Assembly: GCA_022827095.1 (NCBI GenBank)
Contig: JAJDTP010000016.1
Coordinates: 141,647-205,646 of the forward strand
Length of the DNA: 64,000 bases
Reading direction: 5' to 3'
From: Dehalococcoidia bacterium
Lineage (GTDB): Bacteria; Chloroflexota; Dehalococcoidia; Lucifugimonadales; UBA3495
Shown: positions 45,301 to 53,840 of the stretch, in pieces
Layout: each line of letters starts with the position of its first letter
Position numbering within the stretch: position 1 is the stretch's first letter
Position numbers and translations under genes: made by a program
Notes under the pieces: generated by a model
Told to the model about the DNA's origin: nothing
What the model saw: the letters and a program-made list of their open reading frames with translations, nothing else
Databases searched by the model: none

Positions 45301-45645
45301 GCGCACGTCGTAGCGGTCCAGCACGCCGGCGTCGGCCAGGGCGACCGCCAGGTTCAGACCGGTCTGTCCTCCCAGGGTGGGCAGGACGCCGTCGGGGCGC
45401 TCGGTGGCGATGATGCGTTCCAGCACCGGCACGGTGAGCGGCTCGATGTACACCCGGTCGGCAACGTCGTGGTCGGTCATGATGGTAGCCGGGTTCGAGT
45501 TGACCAGGACCGTCACCACGCCCTCCTCGCGAAGGGCCTTGCAGGCCTGAGTGCCGGCGTAGTCAAACTCGGCGGCCTGCCCGATTACGATCGGGCCGGA
45601 GCCGATTACCAGTACTTTGCGGGGTTGTTGGGGAGCGTCCGTCAA
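42310..45645 (-). CDS. carB: Carbamoyl-phosphate synthase large subunit
   Basis: An 1111-residue enzyme with the duplicated ATP-grasp architecture. The first half starts VLVIGSGPIVIGQAAEFDYA and the second repeats VIGSGPIRIGQGIEFDYCS at about residue 580. TLGGTGGGIANTEEEF and VEVNPRVSRSSALASKATGY are first-half ATP-grasp motifs, and YVLEVNPRGSRTIPFISKV the second. The C-terminal MGS-like allosteric domain starts about 960 (LLSISDNAKADSLPLIRGL). It uses the ammonia from CarA to make carbamoyl phosphate for pyrimidines and arginine. In this operon it is separated from carA by two unknown genes. Confidence 0.97.
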   Translation of the reverse strand: MTDAPQQPRKVLVIGSGPIVIGQAAEFDYAGTQACKALREEGVVTVLVNSNPATIMTDHDVADRVYIEPLTVPVLERIIATERPDGVLPTLGGQTGLNLAVALADAGVLDRYDVRLLGTPLETIRKAEDRDFFRQFLTDIGEPMPPNRTVSTMDEAMAYRTEVGLPLVIRPAYTLGGTGGGIANTEEEFLTIVESGLAASPISQVLLERSLVGWKEVEYEVIRDGADNCITVCNMENFDPMGAHTGDSIVVAPSQTLTDKEYQMLRTASLKIIRGLGIEGGCNIQLALRPHPDAMRNRPGDWEADSDYYVIEVNPRVSRSSALASKATGYPIARVSAKIAVGRRLDEIPNAVTGSTGAAFEPALDYCVVKIPRWPFDKFPDGDRTVTTQMKATGEVMAIDRSFEAALQKATRALEQPNTSLMWEAQDWWNLNIRDGYQRLLDALPLDPNDLRLWALTAALRRGVTRDQLVAHTSIDPWFIAALERIVDQERRLLGNPLTPPTLLASKRLGFSDAEIATLSGLLPEQTRQLRLQHGIKPVFKMVDTCAAEFEAATPYYYSAYDTENEAPPLEGPKAIVIGSGPIRIGQGIEFDYCSVHAAWALSQEGVASIMVNSNPETVSTDFDTSDRLYFEPLDEEAVRDIIDNETVDDNPPPSLVQFGGQTAINLSQSLAAAGLPILGSSAEAIDIASDRQKFERFLVDLGIPQPPGATVQSVDQALRVAQRIGYPVVVRPSYVLGGRAMEIVRNATELIRYLTIATEVTPEREVLVDHYMEGRECEVDAICDGKQVLIPGIMEHVERAGVHSGDSMAIYPGLNLTEEEVDTLVDYTTRIGLALGVRGLMNIQFVLQGGNAYRSPSVSPSDEANDTTVYVLEVNPRGSRTIPFISKVTGVPVANLATRVMLNAELKDMGYSGGLWPRQKLVGIKAPVFSMSKLVGVDWYMGPEMKSTGEVMGIDRDFTGALTKALQAASINLSPGMGVLLSISDNAKADSLPLIRGLADAGCRLYATEGTAAMITAMDLPVTTITKRIGQGSPDVLDVINDGTVGAVVNTLSGDSSVMRDGFYIRRAAVERRIPCFTSLDTARAAMESMLTGLDNYNILTTDEYLAAPL

Positions 45646-45675
45646 TGCAGTGTCCTCTGTGGGCTTGACCAGTGT

Positions 45676-46101
45676 TCAGGAAAAACGGGGCATGGAACCG
45701 GTCAGTTCCATGAGGTTGCGCTCGGTGAGCGCGTTGATCATCTGGAAAATGAACGCGCCGAAGAATGCCCCCTCGGCGTCGAAGTGGGCCAGGTCGATGC
45801 CGCTTTCCGGCGTGCGCGGCGGAATGACAAAGTCGGTGGCGTCGGGCCCGGCGTTGCTGGCGTGGACAAACCCCACCGGCTCGTCGCTGATGGGCTGGCC
45901 GGTAACCGGGTCCGTCACCTTGACCGCCAACTCCCAGCGGGCGCCCAGTTGCCCCCGGCTCACCGAGGCCAGCAGGTAGCCGTGCCCGTCATGGGCAAAG
46001 GTGGGCACCGTCTCATCCAGCAGGCCCAGCGTTTCGGTCAGGCTGATTGGTAGCTGGGCCTCGATGCCCTGCTCGAGGAGGAAGGCGGTAAATCCGGTCA
46101 T
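45676..46101 (-). CDS. Unknown 141-residue protein between carA and carB
   Basis: The product begins MTGFTAFLLEQGIEAQLPIS and contains FAHDGHGYLLASVSRGQLGA, DEPVGFVHASNAGPDATDFV and a hydrophobic C-terminal stretch (AFFGAFIFQMINALTERNLM). No signal peptide or known domain is recognised. It is 30 bases upstream of carB on the same strand, so co-transcription with the pyrimidine genes is likely, but no role in the pathway can be read from the sequence. Confidence 0.6.
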   Translation of the reverse strand: MTGFTAFLLEQGIEAQLPISLTETLGLLDETVPTFAHDGHGYLLASVSRGQLGARWELAVKVTDPVTGQPISDEPVGFVHASNAGPDATDFVIPPRTPESGIDLAHFDAEGAFFGAFIFQMINALTERNLMELTGSMPRFS

Positions 46102-46173
46102 ACGGGAGCTAACTCCTGCTACGGGTATGCGATGGTAACTTGCTGAATGATCTGCATGTGCAGCGGCGGGCCG

Positions 46174-46806
46174 TTAGTCGGTGTTCGCCTGGCGGACGAC
46201 CGCGGTTTTCTTGGGATTGATAGCAGACAACGGGTAAAGAGAATCCAAGCTTTCGAGCTCATTCAGTATCCGAACAAGCTGACGACGTGTGTCAGGGCTA
46301 CATTGAGTCAAAGCGTGAATTAATTCATGCACGGTGCCGTCCGCCCTTCGTTGGGTTCTGGGGGCGTATGGGCCCCAGTTCGGACTTTCTACATTCGATT
46401 GCTCGCCCACTAGAGCCTTAACCTCTACCTCGCCGCGCACGGGTACGAGCACTACTTCCACGCCTCTTTCCTTCAACCGCTCCAGCTTTTCCATTTTCTC
46501 ATCGGTAGGCGGCGAGGTTACTATTACCTCGATCACGCGCACCGGACGGAGGTTGGCATCCAGTAGAGCCAAATCAGGTATACAGCCGCCGATTGGCTGC
46601 ATAGCGTCGGGTATAACCACGCGGTCAACACCCTGCATCAGGTCACCAGATTGGTTCCCATCTATCATCGTTACCGTTACGGGACCCCTGCCATGCAGCC
46701 GGTCCCACAGCAAGCCAACCGCGTATTCGTGAAGAAACGATACCGGGAACGCTTGGCTTCCCACGTTTAGGCTCCATTCAGCTTCCGTTAGCATCTGCTT
46801 GGACAT
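46174..46806 (-). CDS. Putative PD-(D/E)XK nuclease-like protein between carA and carB
   Basis: A 210-residue protein with GGAG before ATG 46806. CIPDLALLDANLRPVRVIEV followed by IVTSPPTDEKMEKLERLKER and VEVVLVPVR matches the D...E-x-(T/K) core of restriction-like folds (CoiA-like: PD, then IE followed by a TSPP turn). The usual lysine is not obvious, so activity is uncertain. It lies between carA and the 141-residue gene, within the pyr operon. The similarity is by eye and needs a profile search. Confidence 0.5.
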   Translation of the reverse strand: MSKQMLTEAEWSLNVGSQAFPVSFLHEYAVGLLWDRLHGRGPVTVTMIDGNQSGDLMQGVDRVVIPDAMQPIGGCIPDLALLDANLRPVRVIEVIVTSPPTDEKMEKLERLKERGVEVVLVPVRGEVEVKALVGEQSNVESPNWGPYAPRTQRRADGTVHELIHALTQCSPDTRRQLVRILNELESLDSLYPLSAINPKKTAVVRQANTD

Positions 46807-46841
46807 TGCTGTCTCCTTCGCCTTGTAGGGAATGGGTCCGT

Positions 46842-47972
46842 TTACACCACCCGCCCCGCCGGCTTGGCGTCGTCCACCATGGCCAGGAAGCGGTCGAAGA
46901 GGTACTCGTTGTCCTGGGGGCCGGGCGAGGCTTCGGAATGGTACTGGATGGTGAAGAGGGGTAGATCCCGATGCCGCAAGCCCTCCACGGTGTAGTCGTT
47001 CAGGTTGATGTGGGACACCTCGAGGCCGGGGGGCAGGTTATCGGCGGAGACGGCGTAGCCGTGGTTCTGCGCGGTGATGTGCACCTGCTCGGTCAGCAGG
47101 TCCTTCACGGGATGGTTGCCGCCCCGGTGGCCGAACTTGAGCTTGTAAGTGCTGGCGCCCAGCGCGCGTGCGGCCAGTTGGTGGCCGAGGCAGATGCCCA
47201 TGATGGGAACCTGACCGATGAGCTGGCCCAGGTTGCCGATGATGTTGCCCAGCAGCTCAGGGTCTCCCGGTCCGGGCGAGAGCAGCACGCCGTTGGGCCG
47301 CATGGCGAGCATGTCCGCGGCCGGCGTATAGGCTGGTACCGTGATCACCTCGCAGCCCCGGCTCTGCAACAGGCGCAGGATGTTGTACTTGACGCCAGCG
47401 TCGGTGACCAGGATGCGCCGCACGCCCGCGGGCGGTGGAGACTTCGGGTAGCCCTCCTGTTCGCCGTGATCCCAGGCGTACGCTCCCGGCGTGGTGACGG
47501 TGCTCACCAGGTCCAGGTCATCGTAGCGCGGTATCTCGGCCAGCCGCTGCAGGGCGCGGTCGGGATCGTCGGCGGTGATCAGGCCGGTCATGACGCCACG
47601 AGTGCGCAGGCGGCGGGTCAGCGCGCGGGTGTCCACGCCGCTGATGCCGGGGATGTTGTACTCCCACAGGAAGGCGTCCAGGGTCATGTCGCTGGAGGCG
47701 TGGCTGGGCAGGTCGCAGTGCTGGCGCACGATCAGGGCCGAAACCTGAATTCGCCGGGATTCGAAGTCCCGGCGATTGATGCCGTAGTTGCCCACCAACG
47801 GATAGGTGAGCGCGACCATTTGGCCCGCGTAGGAGGGGTCGGTCAGCACCTCCTGGTACCCGGTCATGGTGGTGTTGAAAACCACCTCTCCCCAGCCGTC
47901 CCGCTGCGCTCCGAATGACTCGCCGGTGAAGACGGAACCGTCTTCCAGGGCCAGGTGTACCGGACGGGTCAT
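46842..47972 (-). CDS. carA: Carbamoyl-phosphate synthase small subunit
   Basis: A 376-residue glutamine amidotransferase subunit. HLALEDGSVFTGESFGAQRD and VVFNTTMTGYQEVLTDPSYA form the N-terminal domain. The class I glutaminase domain has LLSPGPGDPELL, and the nucleophile Cys in IMGICLGHQLAARALG. The partner His and Glu are in FTIQYHSEASPGPQDNEYLF. It supplies ammonia to CarB. Its ATG overlaps the pyrC end by four bases. Confidence 0.96.
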   Translation of the reverse strand: MTRPVHLALEDGSVFTGESFGAQRDGWGEVVFNTTMTGYQEVLTDPSYAGQMVALTYPLVGNYGINRRDFESRRIQVSALIVRQHCDLPSHASSDMTLDAFLWEYNIPGISGVDTRALTRRLRTRGVMTGLITADDPDRALQRLAEIPRYDDLDLVSTVTTPGAYAWDHGEQEGYPKSPPPAGVRRILVTDAGVKYNILRLLQSRGCEVITVPAYTPAADMLAMRPNGVLLSPGPGDPELLGNIIGNLGQLIGQVPIMGICLGHQLAARALGASTYKLKFGHRGGNHPVKDLLTEQVHITAQNHGYAVSADNLPPGLEVSHINLNDYTVEGLRHRDLPLFTIQYHSEASPGPQDNEYLFDRFLAMVDDAKPAGRVV

Positions 47973-49345
47973 GCGTGTGCTCCTTGCTTCAACAGGGTTT
48001 CCTCCTCGAATACGATCCGCCCGGCGACCATTGTGGCCGCGATTTGTCCTTGCAGTTCCACGCCGTCCAACGGGGTGTTGCGACCCAGGGATGCGAACCG
48101 GTTCACGTCCACCGTCCAGCGCGCGTTGGGATCGAAAATCACCAGGTCGGCGGGCGCTCCCGGCGACAGGGAAGCGTAGGGTGTGAAGGCGTCGCCCAGC
48201 ACCCGGGCCGGACCAACGGTCAACCTATGGATCATGGTGGTCAAATCGATTGAACCCCGGTGCACTGGCGCCATCAGGGTGCCCAGCGCCGTTTCCAGCA
48301 CGCTGATTCCGAAGGCCGCGTCGTTGTAGGTGCATTCCTTGCTGGCCCGCTCGTGGGGCGCATGGTCGGTGGCGACGCAATCGATCGTACCGTCGGCCAG
48401 ACCGGCGAGGCACGCCGCCACATCCACGTGACTACGCAGCGGCGGATAGACCTTAGTGTACGTGTCATAGCACATCAGACCCGTGGCGTTGGGGTCGCCC
48501 TGGCCGCCCAGGGCCCACTCGTCGGTAAGCCACAAGTGATGGGGGCAAACCTCGGCGGTAACGTTGATGCCCCGCTCCTTGGCCTCGCGCACCATAGACA
48601 CGCTGCCCGCCGAGCTCAAATGGGCCAGGTGGAGCCGGCCGCCGGTAAGCTCGGCCAACGCGATGTCCCGCGCCACCATCGTCTCCTCGGCCACCGCGGG
48701 GATTCCGGCCAGCCCCAGCCGGCTGCTGACCCAGCCCTCCGCCATCACGCCGCCGCAACACAAGCCGTAGTCCTGGCAGTGGTTGCTGATGGGCGCGCCG
48801 AGATCACGGCTGTAGGTGAGCGCCAGCCGCATCAGGCCGGCGTCGTAAACCGGGTCGCCGTCGTCGCTGAAGGCGACCACGCCCGCAGACGCCAGTTCCT
48901 CCATGTCGGCGAGCTCACGGCCAGCCCGGTGGCGGCTGACGCAACCGATCACCCGCACCCGCACCGCCGCGTCGGCGGCGCGACGATTGACCAGTTCCAC
49001 CACCGCCTCGTTGTCGACGGCCGGGTCGGTGTTGGGCATGGCGCAGATGGTGGTGAACCCGCCGCGGGCGGCGGCTGCCGCCCCCGTTACGATGGTCTCC
49101 TTGTACTCGTATCCGGGCTCCCGCAGGTGCGCGTGGATATCGATGAACCCGGGCGCGACCACCAGGCCAGCGGCATTGATCATGTGCCCGTGTTCGTCGA
49201 CCGCCTCGGCCGGGATGCTGTCGGCGACCTCGCGCACCACACCATCGCTGATCAACACATCGGCGACTCCGTCCCTGCCGTTGGCCGGATCGATGACCCG
49301 TCCGCCGGCGATCAGGGTAGGCCCGGTGTGATCCATTGCCGCCAT
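47969..49345 (-). CDS. pyrC: Dihydroorotase
   Basis: A 458-residue class I dihydroorotase. The metal motif is APGFIDIHAHLREPGYEYKE and FTTICAMPNTDPAVDNEAVV is the substrate strand. HLAHLSSAGSVSMVREAKER and EVCPHHLWLTDEWA hold metal His residues, and DCVATDHAPHERASKE the catalytic Asp. GGAG precedes ATG 49345 by seven bases. It lies between pyrB and carA, three bases from pyrB. Confidence 0.96.
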   Translation of the reverse strand: MAAMDHTGPTLIAGGRVIDPANGRDGVADVLISDGVVREVADSIPAEAVDEHGHMINAAGLVVAPGFIDIHAHLREPGYEYKETIVTGAAAAARGGFTTICAMPNTDPAVDNEAVVELVNRRAADAAVRVRVIGCVSRHRAGRELADMEELASAGVVAFSDDGDPVYDAGLMRLALTYSRDLGAPISNHCQDYGLCCGGVMAEGWVSSRLGLAGIPAVAEETMVARDIALAELTGGRLHLAHLSSAGSVSMVREAKERGINVTAEVCPHHLWLTDEWALGGQGDPNATGLMCYDTYTKVYPPLRSHVDVAACLAGLADGTIDCVATDHAPHERASKECTYNDAAFGISVLETALGTLMAPVHRGSIDLTTMIHRLTVGPARVLGDAFTPYASLSPGAPADLVIFDPNARWTVDVNRFASLGRNTPLDGVELQGQIAATMVAGRIVFEEETLLKQGAHA

Positions 49346-49347
49346 AG

Positions 49348-50378
49348 TCAGTCTCCGCCCGGGCCGGAACCCACCAGTTGATACAGCAAGGCCATGCGGA
49401 TGGCTACGCCGTTGGTCACCTGCTCCTCGATGAGCGAGCGTTCCCCGTGGGCCAGCGCGGTGCTGACCTCGATGCCCTCGTTCATCGGACCGGGGTGCAT
49501 CAGCAAGGCATCCGGGTTGGCCCGGGCCATGCGCGCGTCGTTCACCTGCCAGCGGCGGATGTACTCCCGCATGCTGGGGAAGAACCCAACCTTCTGCCGC
49601 TCCAGCTGCAACCGCAGCGCCATCACCAGGTCGGCTCCTTCGATGGCAGCGTCCAGGTCAGGTTGGATCCGCACGTTGGCCAGCGGATTGTGGACACCAT
49701 TGTCGCCGGGTCCCCATCCCGCCGACGTGAAGGGATCGGGCAGGAGCGTACGGGGGCCGCAGAGTACAACGTTAGCGCCCAAATGGGCAAAACCCCACAC
49801 GGCCGAGCGGGCCACCCGGCTGTGCAGCACATCTCCCACGATGACTACCTTGCGGCCCGCCAGGTCGCCCAGGTGCTCCCGGGCGGTGTACAGGTCGAGC
49901 AATCCCTGCGTCGGGTGGGCGTGAGCGCCATCGCCAGCATTGATGACGGCCACGCTGTCCAGGGTGCGAGCCAGGAAGTGCGGCGCGCCGGAGTGAGGGT
50001 GACGCACCACGATGGCGTCGACGCCCATGGCCTGCAGCGTGAGGCCGGTGTTCAGCAACGACTCACCCTTTTCCACGCTGCTGGCGGTGGTGGTCATGTT
50101 GATCACGTCGGCGCTGAGGATCTTGCCCGCCTCTTCGAAGGAGATGCGGGTGCGCGTGCTCGCCTCGTAGAACAATGTCACGACGACCTTGCCGCGCAGG
50201 GTGGGCACCTTCTTGACGTCGCGCGCCAGCACCTCGCGCATGGCTGCCGCGTCGTCGAGGACGGTGATTATCTCCTCTGCAGTGAAATCGTCGAGGTCCA
50301 GCACATGACGACGCCGGGCGGCCACGGACGGGACCGGGCGGGACACGAGGTTGGTCTCCACCGCCTGGCTCGTTGCCA

Positions 50379-50379
<1 letters not shown>
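49348..50379 (-). CDS. pyrB: Aspartate carbamoyltransferase catalytic subunit
   Basis: A 343-residue enzyme combining carbamoyl phosphate and aspartate. The carbamoyl-phosphate loop is FYEASTRTRISFEEAGKIL, and AIVVRHPHSGAPHFLARTL and GAHAHPTQGLLDLYTAREHL are active-site segments. LLMHPGPMNEGIEVSTALAH closes it. About 30 residues of variable tail precede the catalytic fold. The ATG overlaps the pyrR stop by one base (TGATG). No regulatory pyrI gene is present. Confidence 0.96.
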
Positions 50380-51098
<719 letters not shown>

Positions 51099-51124
51099 TT
51101 AAAAGCGGCGTAGTACGTGAACAG

Positions 51125-51133
51125 ATTGTAACA
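51125..51133 (-). promoter_or_regulatory. Extended -10 promoter of the pyr operon
   Basis: TGTTACAAT on the minus strand (51133-51125) is TGN plus TACAAT. It would start the leader about 20 bases before the PyrR site. No good -35 is visible at the right distance. Confidence 0.5.
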
Positions 51134-51194
51134 CACTTCCCGCGAACTTTGAGATTGAGTTGGCGGCTCGCAACTATTCAGAATTCAGGAGGTT

Positions 51195-51302
51195 GTCATT
51201 GCGAGGCGCTTGCGCCGTGGCAATCTCGACGCTGTAGCAGCAACGTTTGCAACGAAGAACTCCCTTGCGCTGACGGGATTGCCGCGCTTCGCTCACAATG
51301 AC
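51195..51302. repeat. MITE-like palindrome, GTCATTGCGAG type
   Basis: GTCATTGCGAGGCGC at the left and GCTTCGCTCACAATGAC at the right are the same termini as in the elements at 16612-16702 and 53735-53826. It has no coding capacity. It lies upstream of the pyr promoter. Confidence 0.85.
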
Positions 51303-51331
51303 ACTTTCCCCGCAACTCTGAACAGTTACGG

Positions 51332-51499
51332 CGACTCGCGTGTACCCGGCCTCGTAGATTGTCAGAAACAGGATTTTCAAGATTCAGGGTTAACAAGATT
51401 GGGGACCGTTCCGTGATGTAGCGCCTCCAATCCTGCCAAATCGCAAAATCCCGTAAATCCTGCTTCTGACTTCCCCCGCCGCAAACCGGGTACGCGTGA
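51332..51499. repeat. Dispersed palindromic repeat (AATC/GATT type), copy 5 of 5, with outer inverted repeats
   Basis: The core 51360-51470 runs from TGTCAGAAACAGGATTTTC to AAATCCTGCTTCTGAC. Outer sequences GACTCGCGTGTACCCGG (from 51332) and CCGGGTACGCGTGAG (to 51499) are inverted repeats. These outer ends match those of the composite element at 16594-16730, whose core is different. Confidence 0.8.
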
Positions 51500-51599
51500 G
51501 TGACATCCATGTGTTGACTCACTGCAATCTCGTGTGCGAACATCGGTTCGCCATATTGCCGGGCAACTGATGCCATGGCCTCACAGGAGACGTCTGACC

Positions 51600-53021
51600 A
51601 TGCTCATCAAGTCCTCGCCCGACCGCTACGACAAGCTGCAAATCCTCGGCGGCATGGCCGCAGCCGACGACATACTCACCGCCGGCAAAGCCGACAGCGG
51701 CGGCCATTCCCTCAGCGGCAAGTTCGCCGCCGGCTCCTTTGGAAGTGGACCCAACCGCGTCGCCTACTCCGATCCGCGCAAGAACCCGGCGCCGGGCATC
51801 TACAAGGCCAGCCTGCCCAACGGCAAGAAAATCAACCTGATGCGGGTAATGTTCACCGACTTCTGCAAGATGGACTGCGCCTACTGCCCCAATAGCATCT
51901 ACGTGCCCCGCAAGCGCTACGCCTTCAAGCGCGAGGAACTGGCCGACACCTTCATGGAACTGCACCAGCGCCTGGCCGTGGACGGCCTGTTCCTCAGCTC
52001 CGGCATCGCCGGCGACGGCACCAAGACCACCCAGCGCATGGTGGAGACCGTCGAGATCATCCGCAAAAAGCACGGGTTCCGGGGCTACATACACCTCAAA
52101 GTGATGCCGGGGGCCAGCCGCGAACTGGTGGAGCGGGCCCACCGGCTGGGCAGCCGCCTCTCGGTGAACATCGAAACGCCCGAACCCGACATGATGCGCC
52201 GCATCAGCCCGCACAAGGATTTGCAGAAGGACATCCTCGATCCCATGGCGTGGATCAACGACCTCACCTCGTCCACCACGGGCGGCGCCGTGGGCCAGGC
52301 CACCCAGTTCGTCGTGGGCGCGGCCGACGAATCGGACCGGCAGATCTACCGGCGCGTCGATCAGATGTACACCGACTGGAACCTGAAGCGGGTGTACTAC
52401 CCGCCCTTCCGTCCCGCCCGGCATACGCCCATGGAGGAAAAGCCGCCGGTTCACGCCGGCCGGGAGCATCGTCTTTACCAGATGGACTGGCTACATCGCG
52501 TGTACCGCTTCTCCACCGACGAGATCGACCTCGCTTTCGACCACGGCGGGTTCCTCTCACTGGAGCAGGATCCCAAGACGGTCATCGCCATGGAGAACCT
52601 GGACGCCTTTCCCATCGATCTCAACGCCGCATCGCGCGATCAGCTGCTGCGCATTCCCGGCATCGGCCCGGTGTCCGCCGACCGCATCCTGCAGAACCGG
52701 CGCGGCCACAGCATCGACAACTGGCGAGACCTTCAGGCCATGGGCGTGGTGCGCAAGCGGGCCTGGCCCTACGTGGTCTTTCCCGGCCAGCGTCCGCCCT
52801 CCGGCAAACAGCTGCGCCTGGACCTGTTCGGCGAGGCCCAGGACCGTCGCGCCGCCGAGGCCGCCGGCGTCAGCCTGCCGCCGCCCAAGTCTCCGGCCCT
52901 GTCCGCCGTAATGGAAACGCCGGCGTCCTACACCCCCGACCACACCTGCATCCCCGGCAGCCGGGGCGCCATGTGCGCGGGGTGCCCGGTCATGCGTCCG
53001 GGGTCGGACACCGCCACGTGA
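51600..53021 (+). CDS. Putative DNA modification/repair radical SAM protein with helix-hairpin-helix
   Basis: A 473-residue protein of the family annotated as putative DNA modification/repair radical SAM. The cluster motif is CKMDCAYCPN (Cys89, Cys93, Cys96; C-x3-C-x2-C). GLFLSSGIAGDGTKTTQRM and VNIETPEPDMMRRISPHKDL are barrel segments. A C-terminal HhH reads LNAASRDQLLRIPGIGPVSA, consistent with DNA binding. Four more Cys occur near the end (CIPG, CAGC). In many genomes it pairs with an uracil-DNA-glycosylase-like gene; none is adjacent here. AGGAG precedes ATG 51600. Confidence 0.9.
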   Translation: MLIKSSPDRYDKLQILGGMAAADDILTAGKADSGGHSLSGKFAAGSFGSGPNRVAYSDPRKNPAPGIYKASLPNGKKINLMRVMFTDFCKMDCAYCPNSIYVPRKRYAFKREELADTFMELHQRLAVDGLFLSSGIAGDGTKTTQRMVETVEIIRKKHGFRGYIHLKVMPGASRELVERAHRLGSRLSVNIETPEPDMMRRISPHKDLQKDILDPMAWINDLTSSTTGGAVGQATQFVVGAADESDRQIYRRVDQMYTDWNLKRVYYPPFRPARHTPMEEKPPVHAGREHRLYQMDWLHRVYRFSTDEIDLAFDHGGFLSLEQDPKTVIAMENLDAFPIDLNAASRDQLLRIPGIGPVSADRILQNRRGHSIDNWRDLQAMGVVRKRAWPYVVFPGQRPPSGKQLRLDLFGEAQDRRAAEAAGVSLPPPKSPALSAVMETPASYTPDHTCIPGSRGAMCAGCPVMRPGSDTAT

Positions 53022-53065
53022 TAAACTGAACCGTAGTTACGACCAGCGCCTTACGAAAGGTTGAC

Positions 53066-53305
53066 ATGATGCCACCGTCTTACATCGACAGGATTACAAT
53101 CGAACCGGGCAAGCGCAGCGGGCAAGCCTGCATCCGCAACATGCGCATCACTGTTGACGACGTGTTGGGCTACCTGGCCGGCGGGATGACCGAGGAAGAG
53201 GTTATCGCCGATTTTCCCGAACTGACGCCCGAGGACATTCTGGCCTGCCACGAGTTCGATGCCCTCCGGAGAGAGCGCATCGTATCCCTGTCAAAATACC
53301 GGTGA
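53066..53305 (+). CDS. DUF433 antitoxin
   Basis: A 79-residue DUF433 (VapB45-type) protein. RITIEPGKRSGQACIRNMRI and VDDVLGYLAGGMTEEEVIAD are the helix-turn-helix-like family core, with FPELTPEDILACHEFDALRR after it. It would bind DNA and neutralise the DUF5615 product encoded next. The stop overlaps the toxin GTG by four bases (GTGA). Confidence 0.88.
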   Translation: MMPPSYIDRITIEPGKRSGQACIRNMRITVDDVLGYLAGGMTEEEVIADFPELTPEDILACHEFDALRRERIVSLSKYR

Positions 53306-53649
53306 CGATAACTGCCGTGCGGCTGCTGTTTGATCAAAATCTGTCGTATCAGCTGGTGGCATTGCTCCAAGACTTGTACCCAGAATCGGCTCATGTCCGT
53401 CTCGCCGGCATGGCAGATCAAGAAGATCTCGCTATTTGGAAATACGCTCGAACCAACGGGTTAGTGATTGTTACCAAAGATGCCGATTACCTGGCCATCG
53501 GGGCCCGGCTGGGTCACCCGCCTAAAGTAGTTCGCATCGGTCTGGGCAACTGCCCAACGGCGATTGTCGCTGATCTGTTACGGGTCCATCACGACGAGTT
53601 GTTGCGCTTCTACCAAGACGAGCGCGGGGCTTTCATCGAACTGCGCTGA
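53302..53649 (+). CDS. DUF5615 PIN-like toxin
   Basis: A 115-residue Mut7-C/PIN-like protein with GTG start at 53302. VRLLFDQNLSYQLVALLQDL has the first acidic residue, and LVIVTKDADYLAIGARLGHP the central Asp pair. PPKVVRIGLGNCPTAIVADL is typical of DUF5615. It is expected to be an RNase, coupled to the DUF433 antitoxin upstream (VapBC45-like). Confidence 0.88.
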   Translation: MTITAVRLLFDQNLSYQLVALLQDLYPESAHVRLAGMADQEDLAIWKYARTNGLVIVTKDADYLAIGARLGHPPKVVRIGLGNCPTAIVADLLRVHHDELLRFYQDERGAFIELR

Positions 53650-53734
53650 CCACAGCCGCTATTCTCCGGTTGACGGGGCGCGATGTGCGGGGGGTGCCCG
53701 GTGGATCCGGATACCCCATCTCGCACCTAAGAGT

Positions 53735-53826
53735 GTCATCGCGAGGAGCGAAGCGACGTGGCGATCCCGCTCCGGCGACAACAGCCGTTGTTTCCGACGA
53801 GATTGCCACGCTGCGCTCGCAATGAC
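53735..53826. repeat. MITE-like palindrome, GTCATTGCGAG type
   Basis: It runs from GTCATCGCGAGGAGCGAAG to CTGCGCTCGCAATGAC, matching the copies at 16612 and 51195. It lies between the toxin and the CoA-transferase gene, which converge. Confidence 0.85.
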
Positions 53827-53840
53827 CGTTTGCCAGCGGG

